A DNA stretch of 44,797 nt from Streptomyces sp. NP-1717 (GTDB lineage: Bacteria > Actinomycetota > Actinomycetes > Streptomycetales > Streptomycetaceae), in NCBI RefSeq assembly GCF_022695985.1, contig NZ_JAAPBF010000037.1:1-44797 (forward strand), in the 5' to 3' direction. Position numbers and translations under genes: made by a program. Positions 7,764-16,330 of the stretch are shown in pieces (the first letter of the stretch is position 1; every line of letters begins with the position of its first letter). Below the pieces are notes generated by a model. The model had not been told where the DNA came from and did not search any database. It worked only from the letters and a program-made list of their open reading frames with translations.

Positions 7764-8723
7764 GTGACGAAAGAAGCGGAGACGAAGAACGCCGGCCGGC
7801 TGCTCTACGGCTGTATGGGGCTCGGCGGCGGCTGGGACACCACCCCCTACGGCCCGGCGGACATCGACGCCGCCGAGGCGGCGGTAGAGGCGGCGCTGGA
7901 GAGCGGGATCACCACGTTCGACCACGCCGACATCTACCGGCACGGCAAGTCCGAGGCCGTCTTCGGCGAGGTCCTCAGCCGCACCCCCGGGCTGCGGGAG
8001 CGCGTCGTCGTACAGACGAAGTGCGGGATCCGGCTCGCCGACGGCGACCGGCCCGGCATCTACGACCTGCGGGCCGCGAGCATCGTCCGGCGCGTCGAGG
8101 AGAGCCTGACCAGGCTGCGTACGGATGTCATCGATGTCCTGCTGCTGCACCGGCCCGACCCGCTCGCCGACCCGGACGACGTCGCGAGCGCTCTGACCTC
8201 GCTCCACCAGCAGGGCCTCGTACGGCGGTTCGGCGTGTCGAACATGGGCGGCGCGCAGATCGACACACTGCGGGCGGCGCTCGGACTCCCCCTGGTCGCC
8301 AACCAGTTGGAGATGAGCCTGGCACGCCGGGACTGGGTCGAGGCCGGAGTGCTGGTCAACACCCCGGAGGCGGCCGAAGGCGGCTATCCCGTCGGGACGA
8401 CCGAGTACTGCCGCGCGAACGGGATCGGAATCCAGGCCTGGGGAGCGCTCGCGCAGGGCCGGTACACGGGCCGCCAGGAGACCCCGGACGAGCAGGCGAC
8501 GGCGCGGCTCGTCGCCTCGCTGGCCGAGGCGAAGAACACCACACCGGAGACCGTGCTGCTGTGGTGGCTGCAACGGCACCCGGCCCGGATCGCGCCGGTC
8601 GTCGGCAGCGCGCGGCCGGAGCGCATCCGCGCCTGCGCCGACGCCGCCGTACGGGAGCCGGAACTCACCCACGAGGAGTGGTACGACCTGTGGCTGACGG
8701 CGCGTGGCGCGCCGCTGCCCTGA
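7764..8723 (+). CDS. Aldo/keto reductase (YdhF-like)
   Basis: A 319-residue NADPH-dependent (beta/alpha)8-barrel oxidoreductase. The AKR tetrad is visible: Asp and Tyr in FDHADIYRHG, Lys in VQTKCGI and His in LLLHRPDP. The C-terminal VVGSARPERI is the cofactor-phosphate-binding segment. The layout resembles E. coli YdhF; the physiological substrate is unknown. The start is GTG 7764 with only a weak upstream ribosome site. It lies downstream of the chitinase but beyond a terminator, so it is probably transcribed on its own. Confidence 0.88.
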   Translation: MTKEAETKNAGRLLYGCMGLGGGWDTTPYGPADIDAAEAAVEAALESGITTFDHADIYRHGKSEAVFGEVLSRTPGLRERVVVQTKCGIRLADGDRPGIYDLRAASIVRRVEESLTRLRTDVIDVLLLHRPDPLADPDDVASALTSLHQQGLVRRFGVSNMGGAQIDTLRAALGLPLVANQLEMSLARRDWVEAGVLVNTPEAAEGGYPVGTTEYCRANGIGIQAWGALAQGRYTGRQETPDEQATARLVASLAEAKNTTPETVLLWWLQRHPARIAPVVGSARPERIRACADAAVREPELTHEEWYDLWLTARGAPLP

Positions 8724-8754
8724 CGGAGAGGGCCGTGCCCAGACGGAGAGGGCC
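8722..8754. repeat. Short direct repeat at the AKR 3' end
   Basis: GACGGAGAGGGCC occurs at 8722-8734 and again at 8742-8754, a 20-base period starting within the stop codon. It looks like a small local duplication. Confidence 0.5.
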
Positions 8755-8768
8755 GGCCCCGGAGCACG

Positions 8769-8808
8769 TGTGGTCCCCGGCGCGCCTCTCGGCTCGCCGG
8801 GGACCACA
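8769..8808. terminator. Bidirectional terminator between AKR and GH2 genes
   Basis: A perfect 14-bp stem (8769-8782 with 8795-8808), 12-base loop, between two convergent genes. It can serve both. Confidence 0.75.
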
Positions 8809-8824
8809 TCACCGTGGGTCCGGG

Positions 8825-11800
8825 CTACCCGGGCTGGTCCTCCTCGTGCAGCTGCCGCACCTGACCGTCCGTCAGCGCCTTGTCGTAGACGCGTACCTGG
8901 TCGATCGACCCGTTCCAGAAGTCGCCCTTGGCGCCGTCGTACTTCGCGCGGCCGAGCGACAGCGGTCCGGTGCTCACATCGGCCGGTCCCGCGGCGACGG
9001 TGGCGGCCGGTGCGCCGTCGACGTACAGGGTGATGTCGTCCGAGGCCGAGTCACGGACCCCGACGAGGTGGTACCAGCGGTCCGTCTCGGGCCGGATCTC
9101 CAGGCGTGCGCGGTTTCCGCCGGGGGTGCTGAACGCGAACGCGCCCTGCCCGTACTGGAGATAGAACGGATTCTCCGTGCGCCGTCCGTCCTGGCTCACC
9201 GCCGTGGCGTAGTTGACGGGCAGTTCGCCGAGGGTGACCCACGCCGAAACCGAGTAGCTCCCGGTCGTGTCCACCACTGGTCCTTCGGTCTGCGCGTACT
9301 GGCCCTTGCCGTCGAAGGCGAGGGCCGTGCCGCTGACGCCCGGTGTCCAGCCGGCACCGCCGACGAGGCTCAGTGAGCTGCCGTTCGGGCCCTTGTCCGC
9401 GGCCGTGGTGCCCTTGCCCTCGTCCAGCGGCCAGTGCCCGCCGCCGCTCAGCTCGTCCCGTTCGCCGGCTTCCGCGCCGGCCTCGATGACCTTGCGGTTG
9501 ATGGCGCGCACGGGTGCCGGGTCGACCTTGATCTGCCGGCGGTCGTAGGTGTAGAAGCCGTTGAGTTCGTTCTCCAGGTCACTGACCTGTGTGTACACGG
9601 AGCCGGAGAGTTCGGCGCCCGCCGCTTCGAGATAGAAGTCCGTGGTGTTCTGCACGTACTTCGCGGTGAGCGCGTCCTTGTCGGCCACTCCGCTGTAGAT
9701 CGCGGCGGGCGGGCCGGGCCACATGTGTCCGGGGGTGCGGAGGGTGAAGCCGCCGTGCTCACCGTCCATCGCGGCGCGGTGGTCGGGGAAGGGCGCGTCG
9801 TTGTTGACGTAGTCGTGGTGGTCGATGATCTCGCCCTTGCCCGAGTCCCCCTTGGAGGAGCAGCAGTTGACACCGCTGTGGGCGTTGACGATGCGGGAGG
9901 GGTCGGTGGCCTTCACCGACTCGGCGATGCGGCCCGTCTCCTCGCGGTTCCACTCGCCCCAGCCCTCGTTGAAGACGATCCAGCCGATGATCGAGGGCGA
10001 GTTGTGCAGCTGCCGCATCATCCGCTTGCCCTCGTCGACGAAGGTCCGCTGTCCCGCCTCGGTGGTGATGTCGCTGGAGACGAAGTCCTGCCAGACGAGG
10101 AGACCGAGCTTGTCGGCGTGGTGATAGAAGCGGGCGGACTCGACCTTGATGTGTTTGCGTACGGCGTTGAAGCCGAGCTCCTTCTGGGCTTCGAGGTCGA
10201 ACTTGAGCGCCGCGTCGCTGGGCTGGGTGTAGAGGCCGTCGGGCCAGAACCCCTGGTCCAGCATGGCGAGGGAGAAGACCGGCTTCCCGTTCAGCACGAG
10301 CTTCTGGTAGCCGCCGACCTTCTCGATTCCGACAGAGCGCATACCGAAGTAGCTGTCGACGCTGTCGGTGGAGCCGCCGTCGGTGAGGGTGACGTCCAGG
10401 TCGTAGAGGTAGGGGTCGTCCGGGGTCCAGAGCCGCTGGTTCTTGATCGGCAGGCGCAGTTCGGTGCCGGGGCGGCCGCTGACCGCCGAGACGATCCGGC
10501 CCCTGTCGTCGCGGGCGACGGCCCTGACCTTGGCGTCGGGTGTGGCCTTGGCGGAGTTGACGGTGACGGCCAGGGTGCCGGAGTCGATGTCGGGCGTGGT
10601 GACGAGTTCGTCGACGGCCGCCGTCGCGACGGGCTCCATCCAGACGGTCTGCCAGATGCCCGACGACTGGGTGTAGACGATGCCGCCGGGGTCGGTGGAC
10701 TGCTTGCCCATCGGCTGGTCGGGACCGTTGGTGTCGGTGACGGCGACGACGATCTCCTGGGGGCCCTTGCCGCCGTTCTTGAGCGCGTCGGTGATGTCGG
10801 CGCCGAACGCCGTGTAGCCGCCGGTGTGTTCGGTGACCTGGGTGCCGTTGACCCAGACGCGGGTCGCGTAGTCGACGGCGTCGAAGTTGAGCTTCAGCCG
10901 CTTGCCGCTGCCGACCTTCCAGTCCTGGGGCACGGTGACGAGCTTGCGGTAGAACATGTGGTCCTCGTGGCGTTCGAGGCCGGAGAGCTGGGACTCCACC
11001 GGGAACGGCACGATGATCTTCTCGTCGAGGTCCCTGCCGAAGACGGGACGTTCGTCCTTCTCGGCGCCCGCGAACTGCCAAGGACCGTTGAGGTTCTTCC
11101 AGTTGTCGCGCACCTGCTGCGGGCGGGGGTACTCGGGCAGCGGGTTGTCCGGGTCGAGCCTGTCGCCCCACTCGGTGGTGAGGCGGTGCGTGGAGTCGTT
11201 GGCCGCGGTGCGCATGATCTCCGGCACCGTCTCGCCGCCGGCCTGGAGGCCGCCCTCGCCGTCGTATCGGAAGCCGACCCGCTGGTCCTTCTGGACCGGC
11301 GCCTTCAGCGTGACGGTCAGGGAGTAGGGGTCGCCGGGTGTGCGGGCGACGGAGGAGACCGGCATCGGCGTGGTGTCGACCTCGATCCTCAGATGGTCCC
11401 TGAGCTCCGCGACCGTGCCGCCGACCTTCTCCTCGAACGTCGCGCGGAGCCGGCGGCCGTCCTCGCCGACCGTCAGCGAGACCGGATAGATCTCGAAGTC
11501 GGCGGGCGGGGTGAACGCGGACTCGGGGACGATCTGCTTCTCGGTCCCCGCGCCCGACCAGCGCAGGAACATGTTCGCTCCGCCGGTGTCCTGGAACATC
11601 TCGACCCGGACGTCCCTTGGCTCGCCGGCGGTCAGCGCGACCGGTTCACTGGTCTGTTCCTTGTCCCAGTCCGGCTCCCAGTGGTCGATGACCACCTTGT
11701 CGCCGATCCACACCCGGAAGCCGTTGTCGCCGGTCGCGTAGAAGGTGTAGTCGCCGCTCGCCGGGGCCTCGATCCGGCCCGTCCAGCGGGCGGTGGTGTG

Positions 11801-12103
11801 CTCGGTACGGCCGGTCATGGACTCGAACGTCGAGGCCAGGCCCGGGAATTCGATCTGCGGGTCGAGGGCCACTCCCCCGAGGTCGGCGAAGTCGCGCGCA
11901 CCCGGCGCGGACATGCTGAAGTACTCGCCCTTGAGACCGTGCACGTCGTCCGCGGCCGGGGCGGCGGCGGACCGGGCATCGGCGGACGCGGTGTCGGCGG
12001 CCGTCGCGGCCGGGACGAAACCGCTCGCCGGCAGCAACAGGGCGACGGCGAGCAGCAGCGACCGGAGCAGTGGTCGGGAGCGGGTGGCGGGCTTTCGTCT
12101 CAT
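8825..12103 (-). CDS. Large secreted GH2 glycosidase with PA14 and LamG-like domains
   Basis: A 1092-residue extracellular glycoside hydrolase. Order: signal peptide (1 to about 37; MRRKP then LLRSLLLAVALLLPASG), PA14 sugar-binding domain (about 55-190), linker, GH2 N-terminal sugar-binding sandwich (about 330-510), GH2 Ig-like domain (to about 630), TIM-barrel catalytic domain (about 635-890), and a C-terminal concanavalin/LamG-like domain (about 915-1090). FNEGWGEWN carries the GH2 acid/base Glu at residue 713; Glu 782 in DGEHGGF is the candidate nucleophile. The specificity could be beta-galactosidase, beta-glucuronidase or arabinosidase and cannot be settled here. ATG 12103 was chosen over ATG 12172 because it begins the signal peptide, has a GAGGA ribosome site, and the longer version would start inside a likely operator. 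Confidence 0.9.
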   Translation of the reverse strand: MRRKPATRSRPLLRSLLLAVALLLPASGFVPAATAADTASADARSAAAPAADDVHGLKGEYFSMSAPGARDFADLGGVALDPQIEFPGLASTFESMTGRTEHTTARWTGRIEAPASGDYTFYATGDNGFRVWIGDKVVIDHWEPDWDKEQTSEPVALTAGEPRDVRVEMFQDTGGANMFLRWSGAGTEKQIVPESAFTPPADFEIYPVSLTVGEDGRRLRATFEEKVGGTVAELRDHLRIEVDTTPMPVSSVARTPGDPYSLTVTLKAPVQKDQRVGFRYDGEGGLQAGGETVPEIMRTAANDSTHRLTTEWGDRLDPDNPLPEYPRPQQVRDNWKNLNGPWQFAGAEKDERPVFGRDLDEKIIVPFPVESQLSGLERHEDHMFYRKLVTVPQDWKVGSGKRLKLNFDAVDYATRVWVNGTQVTEHTGGYTAFGADITDALKNGGKGPQEIVVAVTDTNGPDQPMGKQSTDPGGIVYTQSSGIWQTVWMEPVATAAVDELVTTPDIDSGTLAVTVNSAKATPDAKVRAVARDDRGRIVSAVSGRPGTELRLPIKNQRLWTPDDPYLYDLDVTLTDGGSTDSVDSYFGMRSVGIEKVGGYQKLVLNGKPVFSLAMLDQGFWPDGLYTQPSDAALKFDLEAQKELGFNAVRKHIKVESARFYHHADKLGLLVWQDFVSSDITTEAGQRTFVDEGKRMMRQLHNSPSIIGWIVFNEGWGEWNREETGRIAESVKATDPSRIVNAHSGVNCCSSKGDSGKGEIIDHHDYVNNDAPFPDHRAAMDGEHGGFTLRTPGHMWPGPPAAIYSGVADKDALTAKYVQNTTDFYLEAAGAELSGSVYTQVSDLENELNGFYTYDRRQIKVDPAPVRAINRKVIEAGAEAGERDELSGGGHWPLDEGKGTTAADKGPNGSSLSLVGGAGWTPGVSGTALAFDGKGQYAQTEGPVVDTTGSYSVSAWVTLGELPVNYATAVSQDGRRTENPFYLQYGQGAFAFSTPGGNRARLEIRPETDRWYHLVGVRDSASDDITLYVDGAPAATVAAGPADVSTGPLSLGRAKYDGAKGDFWNGSIDQVRVYDKALTDGQVRQLHEEDQPG

Positions 12104-12171
12104 GGTTGTCCTCGGTGTCCTCGCGCGGGCGGGGGCGGAACGAGCGGGAGCGGAAGGTTCCGTCCCTGGCA

Positions 12172-12185
12172 TTACAACGTTGGAA
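12172..12185. promoter_or_regulatory. LacI-type operator candidate upstream of the GH2 gene
   Basis: TTACAACGTTGGAA is symmetric at 12 of 14 positions with the central CG that LacI-family repressors intercalate; the core CAACGTTG is perfect. It sits about 70 bases upstream of the GH2 start, where a sugar-responsive repressor would act, and 16 bases before the divergent ORF. No LacI gene is in the window. Confidence 0.45.
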
Positions 12186-12200
12186 AAGGTGCGCAGCGGA

Positions 12201-12839
12201 ATGACAGCACGCCCGCTCGGCGGGTGTCCAGAGTTACGACAGAAGGTATTCGCGGGCGCGGAGCGGAAATGGCGTTGCCCCGGGCGCGGGTCGACCCTGT
12301 CGACCGTCCAGGTCGACTTCCACCAGCCCGAACAGTTCGATCTGCGCTACGTCGGCGCCGACGGCGCCAGGCACCGGCCGGTGATGATCCACCGCAGCGT
12401 CATCGGGAGTGTGGAGCGGGCGGTCGCGCATCTCGCGGAGCGGCACGGCGGCGCCTTTCCCGGCTGGCTCGCGCCCACCCAGCTCATGGTCCTGCCCGTC
12501 TCCGGCGCCGAACTCCCGCAGGCGCGAGCACTCGTGGAGCGATGCGCGGCGCGAGGACTGCGGGCCGCGGTCTCGGGGCCGGAGCAGGGCACCCTGGGCG
12601 CCCGTGTCAGGGCGGCGAGGCTCGTGCCGTACCAGGCGGTGATCGGAGCGAGGGAGGCCGCAGGGGACCGCGTCGCGCTGCGCCTGCGGGACGGCCGGCG
12701 CGTAAACGGCCTGCCGGCCGCCGAACTCCTGGACCGCGTCGGGGCACTTGCCGGCGCGCACAGCACCCGTCTCTGGGACGAGGGCAAGGCCCGGGACGAG
12801 GACAGGGAGGGGCCGCAAGGGGCTGGAGGACACGGCTGA
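12201..12839 (+). CDS. Stand-alone threonyl-tRNA synthetase C-terminal fragment
   Basis: A protein of up to 212 residues matching only the end of ThrRS. From about residue 35 it reads STVQVDF, then RPVMIHRSVIGSVER, which is class II motif 3 with the ThrRS zinc-ligand His, followed by the anticodon-binding domain (FPGWLAPTQLMVLPV and YQAVIGAREAAGDRV to GLPAAELLDRV). Motifs 1 and 2 and the editing domain are absent, so it cannot charge tRNA alone. The first 30 or so residues have no similarity and the start is uncertain (ATG 12201 with AAGGTG upstream). It may be a decayed ThrRS copy or a retained tRNA- or mRNA-binding paralogue. The reading frame is intact and coding-biased throughout the homologous part. 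Confidence 0.6.
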   Translation: MTARPLGGCPELRQKVFAGAERKWRCPGRGSTLSTVQVDFHQPEQFDLRYVGADGARHRPVMIHRSVIGSVERAVAHLAERHGGAFPGWLAPTQLMVLPVSGAELPQARALVERCAARGLRAAVSGPEQGTLGARVRAARLVPYQAVIGAREAAGDRVALRLRDGRRVNGLPAAELLDRVGALAGAHSTRLWDEGKARDEDREGPQGAGGHG

Positions 12840-12919
12840 ATCCGCTGGGCCTGAAGTCGGACCGAGCGGGAACGCTTGCCCTGAAAGCGGTACAAGCGAT
12901 GCACGTGAGGTGAACACGC

Positions 12920-13336
12920 ATGAACGGCACGAGGATCACCGACGTGATGCCCGAACCGGGCGTGGTGCGGGGCGACAGCCCGGCCGGGATCCACGAGGCC
13001 CGCGACACCGCCAGGGCCTTCACCGGCGGCCTCACTCCGGCACCGGGCTCCGGCGCGGTCGACACCATCGTCCTGGTGGTGTCCGAGCTGGTCACCAACG
13101 CCCTGCGGCACGGCGGCGGCAGGTACACGCTCGAACTGTCCGCGGCGCCCGACTCGGTGACCGTGGCCGTCAGCGACCCGAACCCGGCGCCGCCACGCGA
13201 GCGTGCCCCCGATCTCGACGGCGGGGGCGGCGGGTTCGGCTGGCACATGGTCCGCAGGCTGGCCGCCCGGCTGGCGATCGCGCCCGGTCCGGGGCCCGGT
13301 CCCGGAAAGACGATCTACGCGGTGCTCCCCCGGTAG
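12920..13336 (+). CDS. RsbW-like ATP-binding (anti-sigma-type) protein
   Basis: A 138-residue GHKL-fold ATPase, the kind abundant in Streptomyces as anti-sigma factors or serine kinases acting on anti-anti-sigma proteins. The N-box SELVTNALRHG and the G1 box VSDPNPAPP are clear, and GGFGWHMVRRLA is the G2 region. No HisKA or receiver domain is attached. ATG 12920 has GAGGTG upstream. It lies 80 bases after the ThrRS fragment on the same strand. Its partner sigma factor is not adjacent; a SigB/SigF-type sigma gene occurs at 39840. Confidence 0.85.
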   Translation: MNGTRITDVMPEPGVVRGDSPAGIHEARDTARAFTGGLTPAPGSGAVDTIVLVVSELVTNALRHGGGRYTLELSAAPDSVTVAVSDPNPAPPRERAPDLDGGGGGFGWHMVRRLAARLAIAPGPGPGPGKTIYAVLPR

Positions 13337-13386
13337 CGGACGCCGGGGCTCTCCCGCCGCTTCCCGGGGCCGGGTGCGGCCGTCGC

Positions 13387-13411
13387 GTGTCCGGCTCATG
13401 ATCTTGGGTAT
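13387..13411 (+). promoter_or_regulatory. Possible SigB-type promoter
   Basis: GTGT (13387-13390), 15 bases, then GGGTAT (13406-13411). This fits the GNNT-N14-16-GGGTA(C/T) pattern described for stress sigma factors of the SigB family in S. coelicolor. The -10 ends nine bases before the ATG of the small membrane-protein gene, which has no ribosome binding site, so the transcript would be leaderless or nearly so. Confidence 0.4.
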
Positions 13412-13420
13412 CCGGGTCTC

Positions 13421-13606
13421 ATGTTGAAACACCGACGTATCCGGATCCTGGTGGTTCTGCTCGTGAGTTGGGCCGCGACGGCCGGAGTGGAGCGGTTCGG
13501 CGGGGAGCTGTCCTGGCCGTCGGCCGCCGGGCAGGCGCTGCTGTGGGCGGTGCTGGTCGCGTTCGTCTGGTGGTTCGCCGAGTGGACCCAGGTGCGACGA
13601 CGCTGA
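13421..13606 (+). CDS. Small membrane protein (61 aa)
   Basis: A 61-residue protein of unknown family with two hydrophobic helices (IRILVVLLVSWAATA and AGQALLWAVLVAFVWWF) between basic ends, so probably a hairpin in the inner membrane. No Shine-Dalgarno sequence precedes ATG 13421, but a SigB-type promoter candidate lies directly upstream. Codon bias is consistent with a real gene. Confidence 0.55.
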   Translation: MLKHRRIRILVVLLVSWAATAGVERFGGELSWPSAAGQALLWAVLVAFVWWFAEWTQVRRR

Positions 13607-13669
13607 CATCCTCAATTCACATGCTTACTCCGGTCGACAACCATTAGATCCAGTATTACGGTTGCCGGT

Positions 13670-14365
13670 ATGGAGAGCACTGAGGACGGCCCGCCCGCGG
13701 CCCCGACAGCGGCTCCGCTGCTGGGGGAGCCGCTGCCCGTCGAGTTCATGAACACCATCTGGGCCGGCCGGGACGGCGTGCACGACGAGCTCGCACGTCC
13801 CGGGGGCCTCGCGGCCTGGCTGCGGGGCATCCGGCCGCGCCTGCCGCGGGCGGAGGGTCTGTCTCTCGCACGGCTGCCCGAACCGTCCGCGGACGAGGTC
13901 CTGCGGTTTTGCCGACTGCGCGACGCGTTGCGCCATCTCGCGGCCGTCACGACCGGTGGCGCGGGGGACACACGCGACACGGGGGAATCGCGCGACACCG
14001 TTTCCGGGTCCGCGTCCGAAGCCGACGCCCTCGCGGCGGCGGTCGCCGCCGTCAACGAGTCCTGCGCGCGGGCACCCTCCTGGTCCATGCTGGAGTGGAC
14101 CGGGGAGAGCGGCCCGGCCCGCACGGCCGCCACCGACGGCACCCCGACCGATTGGATCCTGTCGCAGCTCGCGGAGGAGGGTGTACGCCTCCTCACCGGG
14201 CCCGGCAGGAGCGGGCTGCGGGCCTGCCACGGTCCCCGCTGCGTGCTGTACTTCGTGCGCTCCCACCCACGCCGGGAGTGGTGTTCCGCGGACTGCGGGA
14301 ACCGCGCCCGCGTCGCCCGCCACTACCGGCGCCACCGCGACGCCGCCGAATCGGCGAAGGCGTGA
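13670..14365 (+). CDS. CGNR zinc-finger regulator with ABATE domain
   Basis: A 231-residue putative transcription factor. The N-terminal ABATE (stress-induced sensing) domain begins at EPLPVEFMNTIWAGRDGVHDEL, and the C-terminal CGNR zinc finger has CHGPRCVLYF and WCSADCGNRARVARHYRRHR, supplying the cysteine ligands and basic DNA-binding helix. Such proteins often lie beside the enzyme they control; the hydrolase 65 bases downstream on the same strand is the candidate. ATG 13670 is the first Met and no ribosome site is obvious, so it may be leaderless. Confidence 0.88.
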   Translation: MESTEDGPPAAPTAAPLLGEPLPVEFMNTIWAGRDGVHDELARPGGLAAWLRGIRPRLPRAEGLSLARLPEPSADEVLRFCRLRDALRHLAAVTTGGAGDTRDTGESRDTVSGSASEADALAAAVAAVNESCARAPSWSMLEWTGESGPARTAATDGTPTDWILSQLAEEGVRLLTGPGRSGLRACHGPRCVLYFVRSHPRREWCSADCGNRARVARHYRRHRDAAESAKA

Positions 14366-14430
14366 GCCCCCGGCCCACCGGGCCGGTGCGGGGCAACCAG
14401 AGACTCGGGGCCCGAGACAAGGAGACCGCC

Positions 14431-15306
14431 ATGGTCGACGTCCATCACCGCTACGCGACCGTTCAGGGCCGACAGCTCTTCTACCGGGAGGCGGGACCGG
14501 CCGGCGCGCCCGTACTCGTCCTGCTGCACGGCTTTCCCACCAGCTCGTTCATGTTCCGCCACCTCATCCCGGAACTGGCGGACCGCTATCACGTCATCGC
14601 CCCCGACCACCTGGGCTTCGGCCTCTCCGACGCGCCGCCCGTCGGGGAGTTCGACTACACCTTCGACGCCCTCGCCGACCTCACCCGGCAGCTTCTCGCC
14701 GGGCTCGGGGTGTCCCGGTACGCCATGTACGTCCAGGACTACGGCGCCCCGGTCGGCTGGCGCCTGGCGCTGCGGGACCCGGACGCGATCACGGCGATCA
14801 TCACCCAGAACGGGAACGGCTACGAGGCGGGGCTCGTCGAGAGTTTCTGGGCGCCCGCCCGCGCGTACTGGCACGAGCAGACCCCCGAGACGGTGGGCGC
14901 CATCCGCGAGGCCTTCAGCCTGGACGCGATCAAGTGGCAGTATCTGCACGGCGTGGCTGACCCCAGCCTGGTCAGCCCCGACACCTGGCTCCACGACCAC
15001 GCCCTCGTCTCGCGCCCCGGTAACGACCGCGTACAGCTGAAACTGCTGCTCGACTACGCGAGCAATCTGCCGCTCTACCCGCCCCTGCACGCCTACCTGC
15101 GGGACCGCCGGCCTCCCCTGCTGGCCGTCTGGGGCGAGAACGACGAGATCTTCGGCCCGGACGGCGCCCGCGCGTTCGCCGACGACGTACCCGACGCGCG
15201 GGTGCGCCTTCTCGACGGAGGTCACTTCCTGCTCGAAAGCGCGCTGGACGAGGTCGCCGAGCTGATCCGCGAGTTCCTCGCGAAGGCGGATCTGCCCGCC
15301 GGATAG
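14431..15306 (+). CDS. Alpha/beta hydrolase with Asp nucleophile (epoxide hydrolase/dehalogenase-like)
   Basis: A 291-residue cytoplasmic hydrolase. The oxyanion segment is LLHGFPTSSFMF. The nucleophile elbow reads VQDYGAPVG, so the nucleophile is Asp rather than Ser, as in haloalkane dehalogenases and epoxide hydrolases. WGENDEIF gives the acid and GGHFLLE the catalytic His. The Trp that usually follows the Asp (DWG) and helps hold halide in dehalogenases is Tyr here, so I favour epoxide hydrolase or another Asp-type hydrolase. ATG 14431 has AAGGAG seven bases upstream; the frame is open far upstream but that part is the shadow of the CGNR gene. A terminator follows. Confidence 0.85.
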   Translation: MVDVHHRYATVQGRQLFYREAGPAGAPVLVLLHGFPTSSFMFRHLIPELADRYHVIAPDHLGFGLSDAPPVGEFDYTFDALADLTRQLLAGLGVSRYAMYVQDYGAPVGWRLALRDPDAITAIITQNGNGYEAGLVESFWAPARAYWHEQTPETVGAIREAFSLDAIKWQYLHGVADPSLVSPDTWLHDHALVSRPGNDRVQLKLLLDYASNLPLYPPLHAYLRDRRPPLLAVWGENDEIFGPDGARAFADDVPDARVRLLDGGHFLLESALDEVAELIREFLAKADLPAG

Positions 15307-15315
15307 CCGTTCGGC

Positions 15316-15360
15316 CGCCAGGCCGGGGCGCGGACGCCTGCGTCACGCCCCGGCCTGGCG
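15316..15360 (+). terminator. Terminator after the Asp-nucleophile hydrolase
   Basis: A perfect 15-bp stem (15316-15330 with 15346-15360), 15-base loop, ten bases past the stop codon. Confidence 0.75.
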
Positions 15361-15444
15361 CGATGTCCGAATCCCGCCAGCGGGAGGGTTCTCGGGGCGG
15401 CACTCTCGACAGTGCACCGAGAGCGACCGAGAGGCGGAGAGACG

Positions 15445-16176
15445 ATGCGGACCATCGGCACGGCGGACAGGATCGGTGACCGCGTCCGCGCGCAGGACTG
15501 GGACGCGATCACCGGCGACCTGGACACATACGGCAACGCCCTCACCGCAGAGCCGCTCCTCTCCCCCGCCGAATGCCGCGCGCTCAGCGCGCTGTACGGC
15601 GACGGAGAGCGGTTCCGGACGACGGTCGACATGGCCCGCCACCGGTTCGGGTCCGGACAGTACCGCTACTTCACCCATGAACTCCCCGATCCCGTAAGGG
15701 AGTTGCGGGCAGCGCTCTATCCGCGTCTGCTGCCCGTCGCCCGCGACTGGGCGGAGAAGCTGGGCAAGGACGCGCCCTGGCCGGACACGCTGGACGAGTG
15801 GCTGACGAGGTGTCATGAGGCGGGGCAGTCCAAGTCCGCGCAGATCCTGCTGCGTTACGGCGCCGGCGACTGGAACGCCCTGCACCGGGACGTGTTCGGC
15901 GAGATGGTCTTCCCGCTCCAGGTCGTCGTCGGCCTGGACGTACCGGGAACGGACTTCGACGGCGGGGAATTCATCATGACCGAGCAGCGTCCGCGCGCCC
16001 AGTCACGGGGCTCGTCGGCCACCGTCCCGCAGGGGCACGGGCTGGTCTTCACCACTCGCGACCGGCCGGTGCGCTCCGCGCGGGGCTGGTCGAACGCGCC
16101 CATGCGGCACGGGGTCAGCACGGTGCGCACCGGCCGCCGGCACACTCTCGGGCTCGTCTTCCACGACGCCGCGTGA
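15445..16176 (+). CDS. 2OG-Fe(II) oxygenase (prolyl hydroxylase-like)
   Basis: A 243-residue jelly-roll dioxygenase of the 2-oxoglutarate/Fe(II) class; the substrate is unknown. Iron ligands are suggested by [11 protein letters not shown] (HxD) and the distal His in [10 protein letters not shown], with [10 protein letters not shown] supplying the basic residue for 2-oxoglutarate. [17 protein letters not shown] is a recognisable core strand pair of the bacterial P4H-like group. ATG 15445 has GGCGGAGA eight bases upstream; the frame extends 11 codons further to 15412 without a ribosome site. A terminator separates it from the previous gene. Confidence 0.85.
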   Translation: MRTIGTADRIGDRVRAQDWDAITGDLDTYGNALTAEPLLSPAECRALSALYGDGERFRTTVDMARHRFGSGQYRYFTHELPDPVRELRAALYPRLLPVARDWAEKLGKDAPWPDTLDEWLTRCHEAGQSKSAQILLRYGAGDWNALHRDVFGEMVFPLQVVVGLDVPGTDFDGGEFIMTEQRPRAQSRGSSATVPQGHGLVFTTRDRPVRSARGWSNAPMRHGVSTVRTGRRHTLGLVFHDAA

Positions 16177-16330
16177 GCCTTCCCGGCCACCGACGGCGGC
16201 AGGCGGGTCCCGGCGGTCCTCGCGGTGCCGGTGGTCGCGGCCTTGCTCGCGCGGTGGCGTACGGGAAGAGCGGCGTCCGACACACTCCTCGCTGCGGGAT
16301 CCACCCGCCCGGCGAGTGGAGAATCCGGTA

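Noticed and set aside
9434..12913. Plus-strand open frame of 1159 codons opposite the GH2 gene
   Set aside because: It is a shadow of the high-GC GH2 gene: composition is Val/Gly/Asp-rich, no domain is recognisable, and only its distal end overlaps the real ThrRS-like gene in another frame.
14370..14386. CCGGCCC/GGGCCGG hairpin between CGNR and hydrolase genes
   Set aside because: Only seven pairs with a three-base loop between co-directional genes; too weak to call a terminator.
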